From: Anaerolineales bacterium
Lineage (GTDB): Bacteria; Chloroflexota; Anaerolineae; Anaerolineales; JABWBV01
Length of the DNA stretch: 25,480 nucleotides
Assembly: GCA_027019845.1 (NCBI GenBank)
Contig: JALUWE010000535.1
Coordinates: 1 to 25,480 of the forward strand
Direction: 5' to 3'
Below are positions 13,718-21,998 of the stretch, in pieces; within the stretch, counting starts at the first letter, position 1; each line of letters begins with the position of its first letter. The translations under genes and the position numbers were made by a program. Below the pieces are notes generated by a model that saw only the letters and a list, made by a program, of their open reading frames with translations, was not told where the DNA came from and did no database searches.

Positions 13718-15415
13718 ATGGAACGAACCATTCCCTACACCGCTTCCGAAGAAGTCGAACTCTACCTGCGCACGTTCTACTCCCTGCTGCGCTCCACCGC
13801 GGACGTGCAGGTGCGCACCCTGGAGAGCGTGCACGCGGGTATGAATTCGCTGCTGCACCCCGGCGCGCAAACGCACCAGCCGGATATGTCCGCGTTCATT
13901 TACACCCTGCTGCGCCTGCCGCCCTGCATCGAGCGCACCCGCCGCGTGGTGCTGGGGCAGAGCGGGGAGGTGTTTCTGCGCGCCGGCATCGGAGATGTGG
14001 AAAGCTGGCAGCCGGTCACCGCACCGGCGCGGCGCAGACGCTGCTTTTTCGACGGCAACGAGACCCTGGCCTGCCTGATCGCCTCCCGCTCCGACATCGA
14101 CGACATCGTGCCCCTCCTGACCGCTTACCAGATCGAGCGCAAAAAACTGTACCGCCTGCTCAATAACCTGCCGGAGGGCGTTTCCCTGCACGCGGAGGAT
14201 GCAAGCGCACAAATCGCGCTGGCCCAGGCGTTGATGATCTCGGTCGAAGACCTGTTGCGGTTGAAGACCATCTGGGGGGAGGCCTTCACCGCCAACATGA
14301 AAAAACTGGCCGCGCACCGTCCCCGGCTGCGCCTTCAACTGCTCAACGGCTCCTGGAACGAATACCGCCGCGCCACCTCGGCCTGGTGGGCGCACATCGA
14401 AGCCTGCTGCCCCGACCTGACCAAACGCCCGGTCTACTTCGTCTCCAGCAACACGCACAGCCTGGTCAACCTGCTCTCCGGCTTTGCCCTCCAACACCGC
14501 GACACGCTGCTCCAATTTCTGGAAGAGACCAAAAACGAAGACCTGCTGCGCGAATGGCGTGACATCCAGGCCAAAAATGTGCCCTCCAGCCAGGAGAATT
14601 TCTTTTATTACCTGCTGAAAAAATTTTTGCAATCCCCCGAAGGCGCGGACTACCAGCAGATGCGTTACGACCACGAGCGCGCCTGCGGCATCCACCGCAT
14701 CGACAGCAAACACTACTTCGACGTGGACGCCCAGGTGATCGAGCTGGCTGCCCTGCGCCAGGAGTGGACCGACCCCCGCCTGGAGGAGGGCGACCTCGCC
14801 TTTTTGAAAAACAGCGATGCGCTCATTCTAAACATCGACTACCCCCTTGGACTGGGCGCGTACAACATCCTCTCCGAAATCGCGGAACACGTGCGCGAGA
14901 TTTTGGGGATTTACATCATGGGCAAAGCCGCCACCCTCAACGGGGTGATCGGCGACGTGATGATCCCGAGTGTGGTGCATGATGAGCAATCCAACAACAC
15001 CTACCTGTTCCACAACGCGTTCACCGCCCGCGACGTCACCCCCTACCTGGTCTACGGCACCGGGCTGGACAACCAGAAAGGCGTTTCGGTGCGCGGTACC
15101 TTTTTGCAGACCGCGCGCTACATGGACATTTTCTACCGCGAGGGCTACACCGACATCGAAATGGAAGCCGGGCCGTATCTGTCCGCGGTGTACGAAATGT
15201 CGCGGCCCAAACGCCATCCGGTCAACGAAATCGTCCACCTGACCGATCTCCCCTTCGACCTGGGCATCGTACACTACGCCTCGGATACGCCGCTCAGCAA
15301 AGGCAAAAACCTGGGCGCCGGCACGCTCTCCTACTTCGGCATGGACCCCACCTACGCCACCTCCATCGCCATCATCCGCCGGATTTTGGAACGGGAGCGA
15401 GCGCGGGTGGGATAA
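13718..15415 (+). CDS. uncharacterised protein with a C-terminal purine-nucleoside-phosphorylase-like domain
   Basis: 565 residues with no signal peptide or membrane segment. From about 365 the order of motifs recalls the PNP/UDP phosphorylase fold: ALILNIDYPLGLG, IMGKAATLNGVIGDVMIP (400-417; compare the Gly-rich loop and GD-V-IP of PNPs), IEMEAGPYLSAVYE (480-493; compare the ribose-binding MEA motif), and IVHYASDTPLSKGKNLG (517-533; compare the catalytic SD loop). Residues 1-360 form an alpha-rich region I do not recognise, with conserved-looking stretches FFDGNETLACLIASRSDIDD and VYFVSSNTHSLVNLLSG by pattern. A base-releasing activity on a nucleoside or nucleotide is inferred. The upstream DNPH1-like enzyme also breaks N-glycosidic bonds, which supports a joint pathway. 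No Shine-Dalgarno is visible; the ATG at 13718 follows a repeat array. Confidence 0.72.
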   Translation: MERTIPYTASEEVELYLRTFYSLLRSTADVQVRTLESVHAGMNSLLHPGAQTHQPDMSAFIYTLLRLPPCIERTRRVVLGQSGEVFLRAGIGDVESWQPVTAPARRRRCFFDGNETLACLIASRSDIDDIVPLLTAYQIERKKLYRLLNNLPEGVSLHAEDASAQIALAQALMISVEDLLRLKTIWGEAFTANMKKLAAHRPRLRLQLLNGSWNEYRRATSAWWAHIEACCPDLTKRPVYFVSSNTHSLVNLLSGFALQHRDTLLQFLEETKNEDLLREWRDIQAKNVPSSQENFFYYLLKKFLQSPEGADYQQMRYDHERACGIHRIDSKHYFDVDAQVIELAALRQEWTDPRLEEGDLAFLKNSDALILNIDYPLGLGAYNILSEIAEHVREILGIYIMGKAATLNGVIGDVMIPSVVHDEQSNNTYLFHNAFTARDVTPYLVYGTGLDNQKGVSVRGTFLQTARYMDIFYREGYTDIEMEAGPYLSAVYEMSRPKRHPVNEIVHLTDLPFDLGIVHYASDTPLSKGKNLGAGTLSYFGMDPTYATSIAIIRRILERERARVG

Positions 15416-15438
15416 AACACAAATCGTGTGCCCCCCTC

Positions 15439-18324
15439 TCACACCTTCACGGCCAACACCCGCCGCAAAAACTGGCCGGTATAACTGCCCTCCACCGCGG
15501 CCACTTCCTCCGGCGTCCCCTCCGCCACGATGTAGCCCCCGCGGTCGCCCCCCTCGGGGCCAAGATCGAGGATGTGATCGGCCACCTTGATGATGTCCAG
15601 GTGGTGTTCGATCACCAGCACGGTGTTCCCGGCCTCCACCAGGCGGTGCAGCACCTCGATCAGCTTGTGAACGTCCGCGGCGTGCAGCCCCACGGATGGC
15701 TCGTCCAGCACGTACACGGTTCTGCCGGTGGCGCGTTTGGACAGCTCGCGGGAGAGCTTGACGCGCTGGGCCTCGCCCCCCGACAGGGTCGGGGCCGGCT
15801 GCCCGATGCGGATGTACCCCAGCCCGACATCCATCAGGGTTTGCAGTTTGCTCATCATGGCCGGGAAGCTGGCGAACACCTCCGCGGCCTGTTCGATGGA
15901 TAGATCGAGCACTTCCGCTATGTTCATGCCCTTGAAGCGCACCTGCAGGGTCTCACGGTTGAAGCGCGCGCCCTTGCACACCTCGCAGGGCACGTAGATG
16001 TCGGGCAAAAATTGCATCTCGATCTTGATCTGCCCCTGACCCTGGCAGGCCTCGCAGCGCCCGCCCTTGACGTTGAACGAGAATCGCCCCGGTTTGTAGC
16101 CGCGCATCTTGCTCTCCGGCAGCCCGGCGAACAGTTGGCGGATGTGGTCGAACAGTTTGGTGTAGGTGCCGGGGTTGGAGCGCGGGGTGCGCCCGATGGG
16201 GGACTGGTCGATGTTGATGATCTTGTCGATGTGTTCCAACCCTTCGATGCGGTCGTGTGCGCCGGGGATGTGCCGCCCGCCGTGCAGGTGCCGCGCCACC
16301 GCGGGGTAGAGCGTCTCGTTGAGCAGGGAGGACTTGCCGGAACCGGAAACGCCGGTGATGCACACCAGTTTACCGAGCGGGATGCGCACGTCGATGTTTT
16401 TCAAATTGTTGTGCCGCGCGCCATAGATGACCAGCGCGGCCCCGTTGCCCTGCCGCCTGCGCGCCGGCACCGGGACGCGCAGCCGGCCCGAGAGGTACGC
16501 GCCGGTCAGCGAGGTGGGGTGCTGTTCGATCTCCTGGGGCGTGCCCTCGAACACCACCTCCCCGCCGTGTTCCCCCGCGCCCGGGCCGAGGTCCACGATC
16601 CAGTCCGCGGCGCGGATGGTCTCCTCGTCGTGCTCGACCACCAGCACGGTGTTGCCCAGGTCACGCATGGATTTGAGGGTGCGCAGCAGGCGCGCGTTGT
16701 CGCGCGGGTGCAGCCCGATGGAAGGTTCGTCCAGCACGTAGAGCACGCCCATCAGCCGGGACCCGATCTGGGTGGCCAGCCGGATGCGCTGGGCCTCCCC
16801 GCCGGAGAGGGTGCGCGCGGTGCGGCTGAGGGTCAGGTAATCCAGCCCTACATCCACCAGGAACTGCAAACGCTCCTGCAATTCGCGCAAAATGCGCCGG
16901 GCGATCAGCCGCTGGCGGGTATCGAGCGGGGTGTCTGGCCCGGCCAGGGAGTGGACCCAAGCGAGGGTCTCGATCACCGGCCAGCGGGTGACTTGCAGGA
17001 TGTTCTTGCCGCCCACGGTGACGGCCAGGGCCTCGGGGCGCAGCCGCGCGCCCTGGCAGGTGGGGCAGGGTTTGTCGCTCATGAACTCCGCGATGCGGCC
17101 GCGCATGTATTCGGAGTTGGTCTCGTTGTAGCGGCGTTCCAGGTTGGTGATCACGCCCTCGAAGGGGGTGTAGAAGCGCGAGGTGCGCCCGTTCTTGCGC
17201 CGGTACACGATGGGCACTTCTTTGCCGTTGGTGCCGTAGAGGATGATGTTGAGCTGTTCTTCGCTCAGCGTGTTCACCGCCGCGTCCAGGTCGATGCCGT
17301 ACTCCGCGGCCGCGCCCTCCAGGGTGGACCAGTAGTAGCCGCCCTCCTCCCGCGGCCCGCCCCATTCGGACACCGCGATGGCGCCCTGGTTGAGGGATTT
17401 GGTTTTGTCCGGGATCAGCAAATCGGGGTCGATCTCCAGCTTGCTGCCGATCCCCTGGCAGTCCGGGCAGGCGCCGTGGGGGGTGTTGAACGAGAAGGTG
17501 CGCGGTTCGATCTCCGGGAAGCTGATGCCATCGTAGGGGCAGGCCAGATGCTCGGAGAACAGGATGTCCTCCGCGGGTTCTGCGGAGAGGTTGTGGACGA
17601 TCATCATCCCGTCTCCGAACTTGAGCGCGGTCTCGACGGAGTCGGTCAACCGCATCCGGGCCGCGTCTGCGTCCTGGTCGTTTTCCGGTGCGCGCAGGAT
17701 CAGCCTGTCCACCACGGCTTCGATGTCGTGCTTCTTGTAGCGGTCGAGTTCGACTTCCTCTTCGCCCAGCAGGATCACCTGGCCGTCCACGCGGGCGCGC
17801 AGGAAGCCTTCTTTTTGCAGCTCGTCGAGCACGGCCTGGTAGGTGCCTTTGCGGCCGCGCACGATGGGGGCCAGCAGCATCAGGCGGCTGCCCTCCGGCA
17901 GGCTCTCGATGGCCTCGACGATCTCCTGGGCGGACTGGCGTTTGAGTTCGCGGCCGCATTCCGGGCAGTGCGGGATGCCGGCGCGGGCGAACAGCAGGCG
18001 CAGGTAGTCGTAGATTTCGGTGACGGTGCCGACTGTGGAGCGCGGGTTGTGGGAGGCCCCTTTCTGGTCAATCGACACCGCAGGCGAGAGGCCTTCGATG
18101 GTGTCCACGTCGGGTTTGTTCATCTGCCCCAAAAACTGGCGCGCGTAGGCGGACAGCGATTCGACGTAGCGCCGCTGGCCCTCGGCGAAGATGGTGTCGA
18201 ACGCCAGCGAGGATTTGCCCGACCCGGACAGGCCGGTGATGACGATCAGTTTATCGCGCGGGATTTCGAGGGTGATGTTTTTGAGGTTGTGGGCGCGTGC
18301 GCCCTCGACGCGGATGACGTTCAT
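15439..18324 (-). CDS. uvrA: excinuclease ABC subunit A
   Basis: 961 residues, full length for UvrA, the DNA-damage-sensing ATPase of nucleotide excision repair. Two ABC modules are complete: Walker [10 protein letters not shown] (31-39) and GVSGSGKSS (658-666), signatures LSGGEAQR (506-513 and 847-854), and Walker [10 protein letters not shown] (527-535) and VYVLDEPS (870-877). Zinc-finger cysteines are visible in ACPDCQG (286/289) and CPTCQG (420/423) of the first half, and CEACQG with CEVCKG (757/760, 780/783) of the second. The sequence [17 protein letters not shown] is the conserved stretch after the first P-loop. The ATG touches a low-complexity array with no Shine-Dalgarno. The gene converges with the PNP-like gene, leaving 23 bases between stops and no obvious terminator. 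Confidence 0.98.
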   Translation of the reverse strand: MNVIRVEGARAHNLKNITLEIPRDKLIVITGLSGSGKSSLAFDTIFAEGQRRYVESLSAYARQFLGQMNKPDVDTIEGLSPAVSIDQKGASHNPRSTVGTVTEIYDYLRLLFARAGIPHCPECGRELKRQSAQEIVEAIESLPEGSRLMLLAPIVRGRKGTYQAVLDELQKEGFLRARVDGQVILLGEEEVELDRYKKHDIEAVVDRLILRAPENDQDADAARMRLTDSVETALKFGDGMMIVHNLSAEPAEDILFSEHLACPYDGISFPEIEPRTFSFNTPHGACPDCQGIGSKLEIDPDLLIPDKTKSLNQGAIAVSEWGGPREEGGYYWSTLEGAAAEYGIDLDAAVNTLSEEQLNIILYGTNGKEVPIVYRRKNGRTSRFYTPFEGVITNLERRYNETNSEYMRGRIAEFMSDKPCPTCQGARLRPEALAVTVGGKNILQVTRWPVIETLAWVHSLAGPDTPLDTRQRLIARRILRELQERLQFLVDVGLDYLTLSRTARTLSGGEAQRIRLATQIGSRLMGVLYVLDEPSIGLHPRDNARLLRTLKSMRDLGNTVLVVEHDEETIRAADWIVDLGPGAGEHGGEVVFEGTPQEIEQHPTSLTGAYLSGRLRVPVPARRRQGNGAALVIYGARHNNLKNIDVRIPLGKLVCITGVSGSGKSSLLNETLYPAVARHLHGGRHIPGAHDRIEGLEHIDKIINIDQSPIGRTPRSNPGTYTKLFDHIRQLFAGLPESKMRGYKPGRFSFNVKGGRCEACQGQGQIKIEMQFLPDIYVPCEVCKGARFNRETLQVRFKGMNIAEVLDLSIEQAAEVFASFPAMMSKLQTLMDVGLGYIRIGQPAPTLSGGEAQRVKLSRELSKRATGRTVYVLDEPSVGLHAADVHKLIEVLHRLVEAGNTVLVIEHHLDIIKVADHILDLGPEGGDRGGYIVAEGTPEEVAAVEGSYTGQFLRRVLAVKV

Positions 18325-18495
18325 TGGGTATTTAGGTATTGGGTATTTAGGTATTGGGTATTGGGTATTGGGTAATTGGGTAATTGGGTAATTACATTCG
18401 GAGCGGAGGGCGGGCAGAGTTCGGATGAACTCCGTTCGCTTGTAGTCGAAGGATGGTGAATTGTGAATTGTGAACGGTTAATTGTGAATTGGGGA
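18325..18495. repeat. composite low-complexity array immediately upstream of uvrA
   Basis: Read in the uvrA direction the order is: the 35-bp block (18456-18490, exact inverted copy of 12261-12295), a CATCCTTCGACTACAAGC-type core, then AATTACCC and AATACCC units ending ACCCA directly against the uvrA ATG. The modules and their sense strand match the array at 12033-12295. No promoter is recognisable inside it. Confidence 0.88.
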
Positions 18496-18510
18496 TTGCA
18501 TCCTGACAGA

Positions 18511-19044
18511 ACTTACGCAGTTCATGCCGGCTGTTGTTTGTGTCATTCTGAGCGACCGGCTATTGCTTGCGTCATTCTGAGCGACCAACGGGAGCGAAGA
18601 ATCTCAACGATGGTGGGGGAGATTCTTCGGGCACTTCGTGCCCTCAGAATGACAGGGAGGGTACGCTATTCAGTGTGCAGTGTTCAGTGCCTTCAGTGCT
18701 TTCAGTGATCCAATGGGTGCGGTGTTCAGTATTCAGTGATCGGAGCACTGGGGTCACTGAGACCACTACGACCAATAACAGAACTTATGCAGTTCATGCC
18801 GGCTGTTGTTTGTGTTATTTGACCGGGGACCGAGGATGGTTGTTCGGCGCGTGGCCATTGGTGGTCGGGGCGACCGGCCGGTCGCCCCAACGGTCGCTGC
18901 GCTCCGGATTCTTCGGTCGCTACGCTCCGGATTCTCCGGGCACTGCGTGCCCTCAGAATGACAGGGAGGGTACGTCATTCTGGGAGCTTACGCAGTGCTC
19001 GCAATAACACCAAACCTGCACTTGAGTTCACCAACTGCGTAAGT
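18511..19044. mobile_element. nested non-coding element bounded by perfect 12-bp inverted repeats
   Basis: ACTTACGCAGTT (18511-18522) and its exact complement AACTGCGTAAGT (19033-19044) bound 534 bp. Inside, the left end is repeated near 18783 (ACTTATGCAGTTCATGCCGG). GTCATTCTGAGCGACC occurs twice (18542, 18571) and is mirrored by CTCAGAATGACAGGGAGGG twice (about 18643, 18951). The block looks like stacked copies of small palindromic elements. There is no transposase and no credible ORF. With 18325-18495 and 19060-19181 it accounts for the gene-free stretch 18325-19317. Confidence 0.65.
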
Positions 19045-19059
19045 ACTGATCCTGATGGG

Positions 19060-19181
19060 ACTTACACAGTTGAAAAGTTGCACCCGGACCTCACAGGTCT
19101 CAAAGCGCGTGGAGGTGCCCGGATGCAATCTATTTTGGATAAAATCTTCCTGCATCGTGAGGTAGTAGACCTGTGAGGTCT
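19060..19181. repeat. MITE-like dispersed repeat, copy C (inverted, one end lost)
   Basis: This is the inverse orientation of the copies at 2659 and 9373. It keeps ACTTACACAGTTG at the left, the internal arms ACCTCACAGGTCT and AGACCTGTGAGGTC, and the 24-base segment missing from copy B. The outer terminal repeat at the right is replaced by sequence beginning TCGAAGGATGGGG. Confidence 0.82.
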
Positions 19182-19317
19182 CGAAGGATGGGGATTTGCG
19201 CTTTACGGAAAATTATAGCACATTCGTTCTGTTTTCGGTGTGAGGGAACTCGCAAACGGCAATTATATCATCCAGTGGGGGATGATGGCGCGGGTTTGGC
19301 GTAACCGGCCAATTTGT

Positions 19318-19346
19318 TTGACAATTGTTTGTTTAATCAGTATAAT
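19318..19346 (+). promoter_or_regulatory. perfect-consensus housekeeping promoter of the rpsU-infA region
   Basis: TTGACA (19318-19323), a 17-base spacer and TATAAT (19341-19346) match the sigma-70/SigA consensus at all twelve positions. Transcription should start near 19353, about 170 bases above bS21. It is the strongest promoter visible in the window, as expected for ribosomal and initiation-factor genes. Confidence 0.92.
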
Positions 19347-19352
19347 TTTTGC

Positions 19353-19481
19353 GTGTTCGCGCCACCCTGGCCGAGAAAGTCTGATCAAAGGAGTTAGATC
19401 ATCAATTGCCTATTGTGATCGCCATTATCCTGTTGAACGATGAAATTCGGCTGCGTCGCGAACAGCAGCCGTTTTGTTTTT
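19353..19481 (+). ncRNA. candidate leader or small RNA with intrinsic terminator upstream of bS21
   Basis: Between the consensus promoter and bS21 lies a complete terminator, CGGCTGC (19448-19454) and GCAGCCG (19465-19471), followed by TTTTGTTTTT. Termination there gives an RNA of about 130 bases; readthrough gives the rpsU-infA mRNA. Within it, AAAGGAG (19387-19393) sits in the loop of a TGATC/GATCA hairpin (19382-19401). A 25-codon frame (TTG 19406 to TAA 19483, starting MPIVIAIILL) runs through the terminator and stops in its T tract, as leader peptides can. Whether it is an attenuator, a separate sRNA, or both is undecided. Confidence 0.5.
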
Positions 19482-19522
19482 AACGGCCTGATTTTCATTT
19501 CAGAACAGGAGTGATTGAAACA

Positions 19523-19708
19523 TTGACCACCGTAACCCTGCGACCCAATGAGTCACAAGAACAACTCTTTCGCCGCTTTCGCAAAAAAGTTGCCAAGAGC
19601 GGCACGTTGAGCGTCGTCCGCCGCAAGCGCTGGTTCGTTCCCAAGAGCGAGCTGCGCCGCATCCAGAAGAAAAAGGCGATACGGCGGATGAGGCGGCGGC
19701 GCAGATAA
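19523..19708 (+). CDS. rpsU: 30S ribosomal protein bS21
   Basis: A small, very basic protein of 61 residues. TTVTLRPNESQEQLFRRFRK followed by KVAKSGTLSVVRRKRWFVPK and an Arg/Lys-rich tail is the standard bS21 pattern; the protein binds the 30S platform near the anti-Shine-Dalgarno. The TTG at 19523 is preferred because CAGGAG lies about 11 bases before it and the product then begins TTVTLRP like family members. The GTG at 19511 overlaps that Shine-Dalgarno and would add four residues. infA follows after 24 bases in the same direction. Confidence 0.93.
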   Translation: MTTVTLRPNESQEQLFRRFRKKVAKSGTLSVVRRKRWFVPKSELRRIQKKKAIRRMRRRRR

Positions 19709-19732
19709 CCGCGCCAGATTTTGGAGGCATGT

Positions 19733-19981
19733 ATGGCCAAGAACGAGGGAAAAATTCAGCTCGAGGGGACTGTGGTTGAAGCCCTCCCGGGCACCCAATT
19801 CCGCGTCCAATTGGACAACGGGCACGAGATATTGGCGTACCTCTCCGGCAAAATGCGCAAATACTACATTCGCATTTTGCTGGGCGACCGTGTCCGGGTG
19901 GAGGTTTCACCCTATGATCTGACCCGCGGGCGCATCATTTATCGTTTCAAAAAGTCCATGCCGAGAAAACAGGGACAGTAA
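19733..19981 (+). CDS. infA: translation initiation factor IF-1
   Basis: 82 residues. [40 protein letters not shown] and [21 protein letters not shown] are the S1-like OB fold of IF-1 nearly position for position. The C-terminus has about ten extra residues ([10 protein letters not shown] region) beyond the usual 72-residue form. TTGGAGGC just upstream sets the ATG at 19733; an in-frame TTG at 19721 would overlap that site. It lies directly behind bS21, so both come from the promoter at 19318. IF-1 binds the 30S A site during initiation. Confidence 0.97.
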   Translation: MAKNEGKIQLEGTVVEALPGTQFRVQLDNGHEILAYLSGKMRKYYIRILLGDRVRVEVSPYDLTRGRIIYRFKKSMPRKQGQ

Positions 19982-20025
19982 ACCGGCTTTTCGCCTCCAG
20001 AAGTGCCAATCTGTTTCGATTCCTG

Positions 20026-20052
20026 ATCCCCGCCAGGGTGTTGGCCGGGGAT
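20026..20052 (+). other. strong hairpin between infA and rsmG
   Basis: ATCCCCG (20026-20032) pairs with CGGGGAT (20046-20052), extended by CCA/TGG across a bulge. The tail TTCTGGATTTA is not a proper T run, so this is a weak terminator, an mRNA-stabilising hairpin or a processing site. Confidence 0.5.
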
Positions 20053-20074
20053 TTCTGGATTTAACGACCATACC

Positions 20075-20773
20075 ATGCGAACTTTCTTTCGGGAACACGG
20101 TTTTGATCTGGCTGCCGGGCAGATCGCGCATTTCGAGACTTACACGCGCCTGCTGGTGGCCTGGAATCGGCGCATCAATCTGACCGCTATTCGCTCCAGA
20201 GAAGACATTCTGGTGAAACACTTTTTGGACTCGCTGACCTGCCTGCGGGTGATGCCCGCGCCTATTGGGCGGGTGGTGGATGTGGGCAGCGGTGCGGGCT
20301 TTCCGGGGCTGGTGTTGAAGATTGCGCGGCCCGAAATCCGTCTGACCCTGATCGAGTCGGTTGGCAAGAAGGCCGATTTTTGCCGGTTGGTGGTGCAAAC
20401 GTTGGGGCTGCGCGATGTGGAGGTGGTGAGTGCGCGGGCCGAGGAGATCGGCCAAGACCCGGAACACCGCGAGCAATACGATTGGGCCGTGGCGCGCGCG
20501 GTGGCCGGGATGCCGGTGCTGGCGGAATATCTGCTGCCGCTGGTGCGGGTGGGGGGGCGGATGCTGGCGCAAAAGGGGGCCGGGGGAATGGAGGAGGCAG
20601 AGCGGGCCGAAAGCGCCATTCACACCTTAGGGGGGCGGCTGGCGCGGGTGGAGCGGGTCAGGCTGCCGGGGGTGAAGGACGACCGCACCCTGATCGTAAT
20701 CCAAAAAGTCTCCCCCACGCCCTCCCGCTACCCCCGCCGGGTGGGTGTACCGTCCAAACGGCCTTTATCCTGA
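20075..20773 (+). CDS. rsmG: 16S rRNA (guanine-527-N7)-methyltransferase
   Basis: 232 residues of the GidB/RsmG family, which methylates G527 of 16S rRNA with S-adenosylmethionine. Motifs are WNRRINLTAI (30-39), KHFLDSL (48-54), the SAM loop VVDVGSGAGFPGLVLKIARP (67-86) and AVARAVAGMPVLAEYLLPL. The tail after VIQKVSPTPSRYP is a family-typical end (KTPPTPxxYPRRxGxPxKxPL). The stop overlaps the convergent recF stop by 9 bases. It may be read from the rpsU promoter across the hairpin at 20026, or from its own promoter, which I cannot identify. Confidence 0.96.
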   Translation: MRTFFREHGFDLAAGQIAHFETYTRLLVAWNRRINLTAIRSREDILVKHFLDSLTCLRVMPAPIGRVVDVGSGAGFPGLVLKIARPEIRLTLIESVGKKADFCRLVVQTLGLRDVEVVSARAEEIGQDPEHREQYDWAVARAVAGMPVLAEYLLPLVRVGGRMLAQKGAGGMEEAERAESAIHTLGGRLARVERVRLPGVKDDRTLIVIQKVSPTPSRYPRRVGVPSKRPLS

Positions 20774-21997
20774 TACCGGAACGTTGGTCTTATCTTTCAC
20801 GCGGCCTTCCCTTACCTCCCAAATCCGCGCCTGTGGCAAAAAATCATCCGAAAACAGGCTCAAATCCGTGGTGGTCATCAGTACCTGGTCACAGGCGATG
20901 GCGCGCGCCTGCAAATCTTCCCGGCGATGGTGATCGAGTTCGGCTAACACCTCGTCGAGCAACAAAACCGGCCACTGACCGGTCTTGCTTTTCATCCATT
21001 CCACTTCGGCCAGTTTGATTGCCAGCAACGCGGTGCGTATCTGGCCGCGTGAGCCATACGTGCCTAAATCAATGCCGTTGCTCAAAAATCGCAATTCATC
21101 CCGGTGGGGGCCGATGGTGGTGACTCCGCGGGCAATTTCCTCCCGGCGCAAGGCTTGCAACTTTTCCATGAAGCCGCGTTCGATCTCTCCCACATCCAAG
21201 CCGGAGCGGTCGCGAGGGTCGTCCAGCGCCAGCGCGTACTGACCGTTGGCGGAGGGCAGCGGGTCGTAGGCAGGGCAATAGTTCAAACGCAGCACTTCTC
21301 GCCCCTGGGTGAGATCGTGATGGATGAGCGCGGCGAGGCGTTCGAGTTCTTGAACAGCGTGGATGCGGGCGTAGATCAAGCGTGCGCCCAGGGCAGCAAG
21401 CTGTTCATCCCAGAACAGGAGTTGCCCTGGATCGCTGGGCTGTTCGTTGAGCTGCTTGAGCAGGGCGTTGCGCTGGGAGAGTACCCGGTTGTAGGTGGAC
21501 AGGGTGGCGGTGTAATCCGGCACCACCTGTGCCAGGGCCAGATCGAGGTAGCGGCGGCGGTTCTTAGGCGCACCGTCGATCACACGCAGCATTTGGGGCA
21601 GGAACAACACCGCGTTGAAGTGCCCGACCGCCTCACTCACTTTGTGTTTTCGCCCGTCGATCAACACCTCTTTGCGGACGCGTCTGGTTCCCGATACCCC
21701 GTTCCGCTCCTGAATCACGCGCACTTCCATGTGGTGTCGCCGGCTGCCGCGCTGGTATTCCGCCTGGACGCGCGCCACCACGACCGGCTGCGGCTCGCGG
21801 GCCGCGATGAAATGGATCAGTTGCCGGTCGCTCTCCGCCTGGAAGGAGGTGAGCGTGGCCAGCAAGTAAACCGCTTCGAGAATGGAGGTCTTGCCCTGCG
21901 CGTTGTCCCCCACCAATACAATCGTGCCGCGCGAGGCGTCCAGGTCCAACCGGCTGAAAGTGCGAAAGTTGGTCAGCGATAAATGGTGCAAATACAT
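20765..21997 (-). CDS. recF: DNA replication and repair protein RecF
   Basis: 410 residues. It opens YLHHLSLTNFRTFSRLDLD, with Walker A GDNAQGKTS (30-38), the RecF signature region YGSRGQIRTALLAIKLAE (314-331) and Walker B VLLLDEVLAELD (344-355). FLPQMLRVIDGAPKNRRRYL (132-151) is also diagnostic. RecF is an SMC-like ATPase that helps load RecA at single-strand gaps with RecO and RecR. The gene starts one base after the def stop codon, so it is translationally coupled to def. It is usually next to dnaA-dnaN-gyrB; here it is in a def operon instead. Confidence 0.96.
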   Translation of the reverse strand: MYLHHLSLTNFRTFSRLDLDASRGTIVLVGDNAQGKTSILEAVYLLATLTSFQAESDRQLIHFIAAREPQPVVVARVQAEYQRGSRRHHMEVRVIQERNGVSGTRRVRKEVLIDGRKHKVSEAVGHFNAVLFLPQMLRVIDGAPKNRRRYLDLALAQVVPDYTATLSTYNRVLSQRNALLKQLNEQPSDPGQLLFWDEQLAALGARLIYARIHAVQELERLAALIHHDLTQGREVLRLNYCPAYDPLPSANGQYALALDDPRDRSGLDVGEIERGFMEKLQALRREEIARGVTTIGPHRDELRFLSNGIDLGTYGSRGQIRTALLAIKLAEVEWMKSKTGQWPVLLLDEVLAELDHHRREDLQARAIACDQVLMTTTDLSLFSDDFLPQARIWEVREGRVKDKTNVPVSG

Positions 21998-21998
21998 G

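Noticed and set aside
16012..18375. 787-codon open frame antisense to uvrA
   Set aside because: It mirrors the uvrA codon pattern in high-GC DNA, has no recognisable domain or start signal, and its composition (Gly/Ala/Val/His/Gln) is typical of antisense shadows.
18567..19007. 146-codon frame in the uvrA-rpsU interval
   Set aside because: It is made of translated dispersed palindromes and repeats; no domain or start signal.
19240..19443. 67-codon frame over the rpsU promoter region
   Set aside because: It contains the consensus promoter and part of the leader, and has no ribosome binding site.
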